Positions 7,480 through 8,412 of a DNA stretch of 8,412 nt are shown here, piece by piece. The notes under the pieces are model-generated. The model saw nothing but the letters and a program-made list of their open reading frames with translations. It was not told the origin of the DNA and ran no database searches. Each line of letters starts with the position of its first letter. The stretch's first letter is position 1. Made by a program: the position numbers and the translations under genes. This stretch comes from Helicobacteraceae bacterium (GTDB taxonomy: Bacteria; Campylobacterota; Campylobacteria; Campylobacterales; SZUA-545): assembly GCA_003250175.1 (NCBI GenBank), contig QKHD01000031.1, positions 1-8,412 of the forward strand, written 5' to 3'.

Positions 7480-8412
7480 CTAGATTTTCACCGGGCTCTC
7501 GAAGTGGAGCACCGTAATATCGTCACGCCGTTTTTCATCGCCTTTGAAGGCCTCCAGGGTAGAGAGAAGCCGCCGTTTCTGCTCGGCCTTATCCAATCCG
7601 GAGAGCTCTTCGAGCAGGGCTTTGAAGCGTTTTTTTCCAAACATCATCTTCCGGTTGCCCATCCACCCGACCTGCTCGGCAATACCGTCCGTGGCCAGGT
7701 AAAAATCCATTCCCTGGCGCAGGACAATCTCGTGTTCTTGAAAGAGATACCCCTCCGGAGTGCGTCTGGAACCAACCCCGTGGCGGTCCGGACGGATCTC
7801 GTCGCAGCTCCCCTCCTTGACCACAAACAGGGGCAGGCCTGCCCCGGCGTAGACCGCCCGCTCCTTGGCCGGTTCGATTTTGACGATGGCCGCTTCCATG
7901 CCTTCATCGACCGAGGCGTCGCCCGCTTCGCGGTTCATGGCAAGGCCCATGAGGCGGTGCAGCAGCGAAAGGATTTGGGCCGGTTCGCCCACCCCCATCT
8001 CCCGGACAATCCGCTGAAAAGCCGGAGCGGCGATCATGGTCATAAGCGCCCCCGGCACCCCGTGCCCGGTGCAGTCCGCGACCATCACCAGGTAGCCGTC
8101 GTCAGTCTCTTCCACCAGGTAAAAGTCGCCTCCTACCAGGTCTCTGGGCAGCCATAGGGCCAGGTGGTCGCCCAATATGGCGCTTAGCTGCTCCGGAGTG
8201 GGGAGAAGGTTGTTTTGCATACGGGCGGCGTACTGGATGCTCTCCATCACCAGACGGTTGGAAGCCCCCAGCTCGTTTAGGGCATGGCTGAGTTCTCTGG
8301 TGCGGTCTTCGACCCGGTCTTCCAGCCCGACGTTAAGCTCCCGCAGTTCGCGCTGCTTGTTTTCGAGGTTTTTCATCATCTCTTTGAGGTTGACGATCAT
8401 CGTCTCCATGGA
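7480..8412 (-). CDS. siaA: SpoIIE/PP2C-type protein phosphatase, SiaA-like, 5'-truncated by the window edge
   Basis: The C-terminal 310 or so residues of a metal-dependent Ser/Thr phosphatase that should dephosphorylate the SiaC-family protein. The frame stays open to the last base. The Met codon at 8407-8409 shows no ribosome binding site within the few bases available and is probably internal. Numbering from that Met, residues 1-45 are a charged coiled coil (NLKEMMKNLE..., EDRTREL) of the kind that follows a HAMP domain. The linker ESIQYAARMQNNLLP (56-70) is typical of SpoIIE-type phosphatases. Metal-binding motifs follow: DLVGGDFY (Asp95), ADCTGHGVPGA (Asp112), LATDGIAE (Asp241) and RRDDITVL (Asp296/Asp297). 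All expected acidic residues are present, so it should be active. The missing part probably encodes a membrane sensor plus HAMP, as in Pseudomonas SiaA; this is inference. It is the first visible gene of the operon, and its promoter lies outside the window. Confidence 0.9.
   Translation of the reverse strand, partial: SMETMIVNLKEMMKNLENKQRELRELNVGLEDRVEDRTRELSHALNELGASNRLVMESIQYAARMQNNLLPTPEQLSAILGDHLALWLPRDLVGGDFYLVEETDDGYLVMVADCTGHGVPGALMTMIAAPAFQRIVREMGVGEPAQILSLLHRLMGLAMNREAGDASVDEGMEAAIVKIEPAKERAVYAGAGLPLFVVKEGSCDEIRPDRHGVGSRRTPEGYLFQEHEIVLRQGMDFYLATDGIAEQVGWMGNRKMMFGKKRFKALLEELSGLDKAEQKRRLLSTLEAFKGDEKRRDDITVLHFESPVKI

Noticed and set aside
1..8412. CRISPR arrays, tRNA or rRNA genes, insertion sequences, integrase or attachment sites
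   Set aside because: No spaced direct repeats of CRISPR type, no cloverleaf or conserved rRNA segments, and no transposase motifs or flanking inverted repeats were found on either strand.

Overview
This window holds two convergent signalling transcription units, plus a small AT-richer leader region at the left end. The coding DNA is GC-rich and densely packed, with good Shine-Dalgarno sites ahead of every complete gene. Both histidine kinases carry an H-Q-W-[R/K]-Q-P-L phosphoacceptor motif. I associate that motif with Campylobacterota and some Desulfobacterota/Pseudomonadota, so a Gram-negative environmental bacterium from one of these groups is my best guess. The genus cannot be told from the sequence.

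Left part (1-390): a possible 42-residue protein (149-277) has a strong ribosome binding site and a hairpin-plus-T-tract terminator at its end. A 9-nt direct repeat with an 11-nt period lies upstream of it. A separate extended -10 promoter then leads into the large gene.

Middle (391-5568, + strand): one uninterrupted 1725-residue protein. In order it has a Ser/Thr protein kinase-like domain, an AAA/STAND-type ATPase, a long helical (TPR-like) region, a GAF domain, a coiled coil, and a complete histidine kinase core. This is the architecture annotated as 'trifunctional serine/threonine-protein kinase/ATP-binding protein/sensor histidine kinase'. It has no receiver domain.

Right part (8412 down to 5552, - strand): a tight operon in the order SpoIIE/PP2C-type phosphatase (SiaA-like, cut by the window edge), SiaB-family GHKL kinase, SiaC-family phosphoprotein (DUF1987), and a soluble histidine kinase. 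In Pseudomonas aeruginosa, SiaA and SiaB set the phosphorylation state of SiaC, and unphosphorylated SiaC activates the diguanylate cyclase SiaD. Here the position of SiaD is taken by a histidine kinase with an N-terminal coiled-coil stalk. The simplest reading is a Ser/Thr partner-switch that feeds into a two-component phosphorelay instead of directly into c-di-GMP synthesis. This is the most interesting content of the window.

The two units converge and overlap by 17 bp at their 3' ends. Both end in related histidine kinase cores, and no response regulator, diguanylate cyclase or DNA-binding effector lies in the window. The output must therefore be encoded elsewhere. The hexamer TCCGGA is also strongly over-represented, with 25 copies counted by eye.
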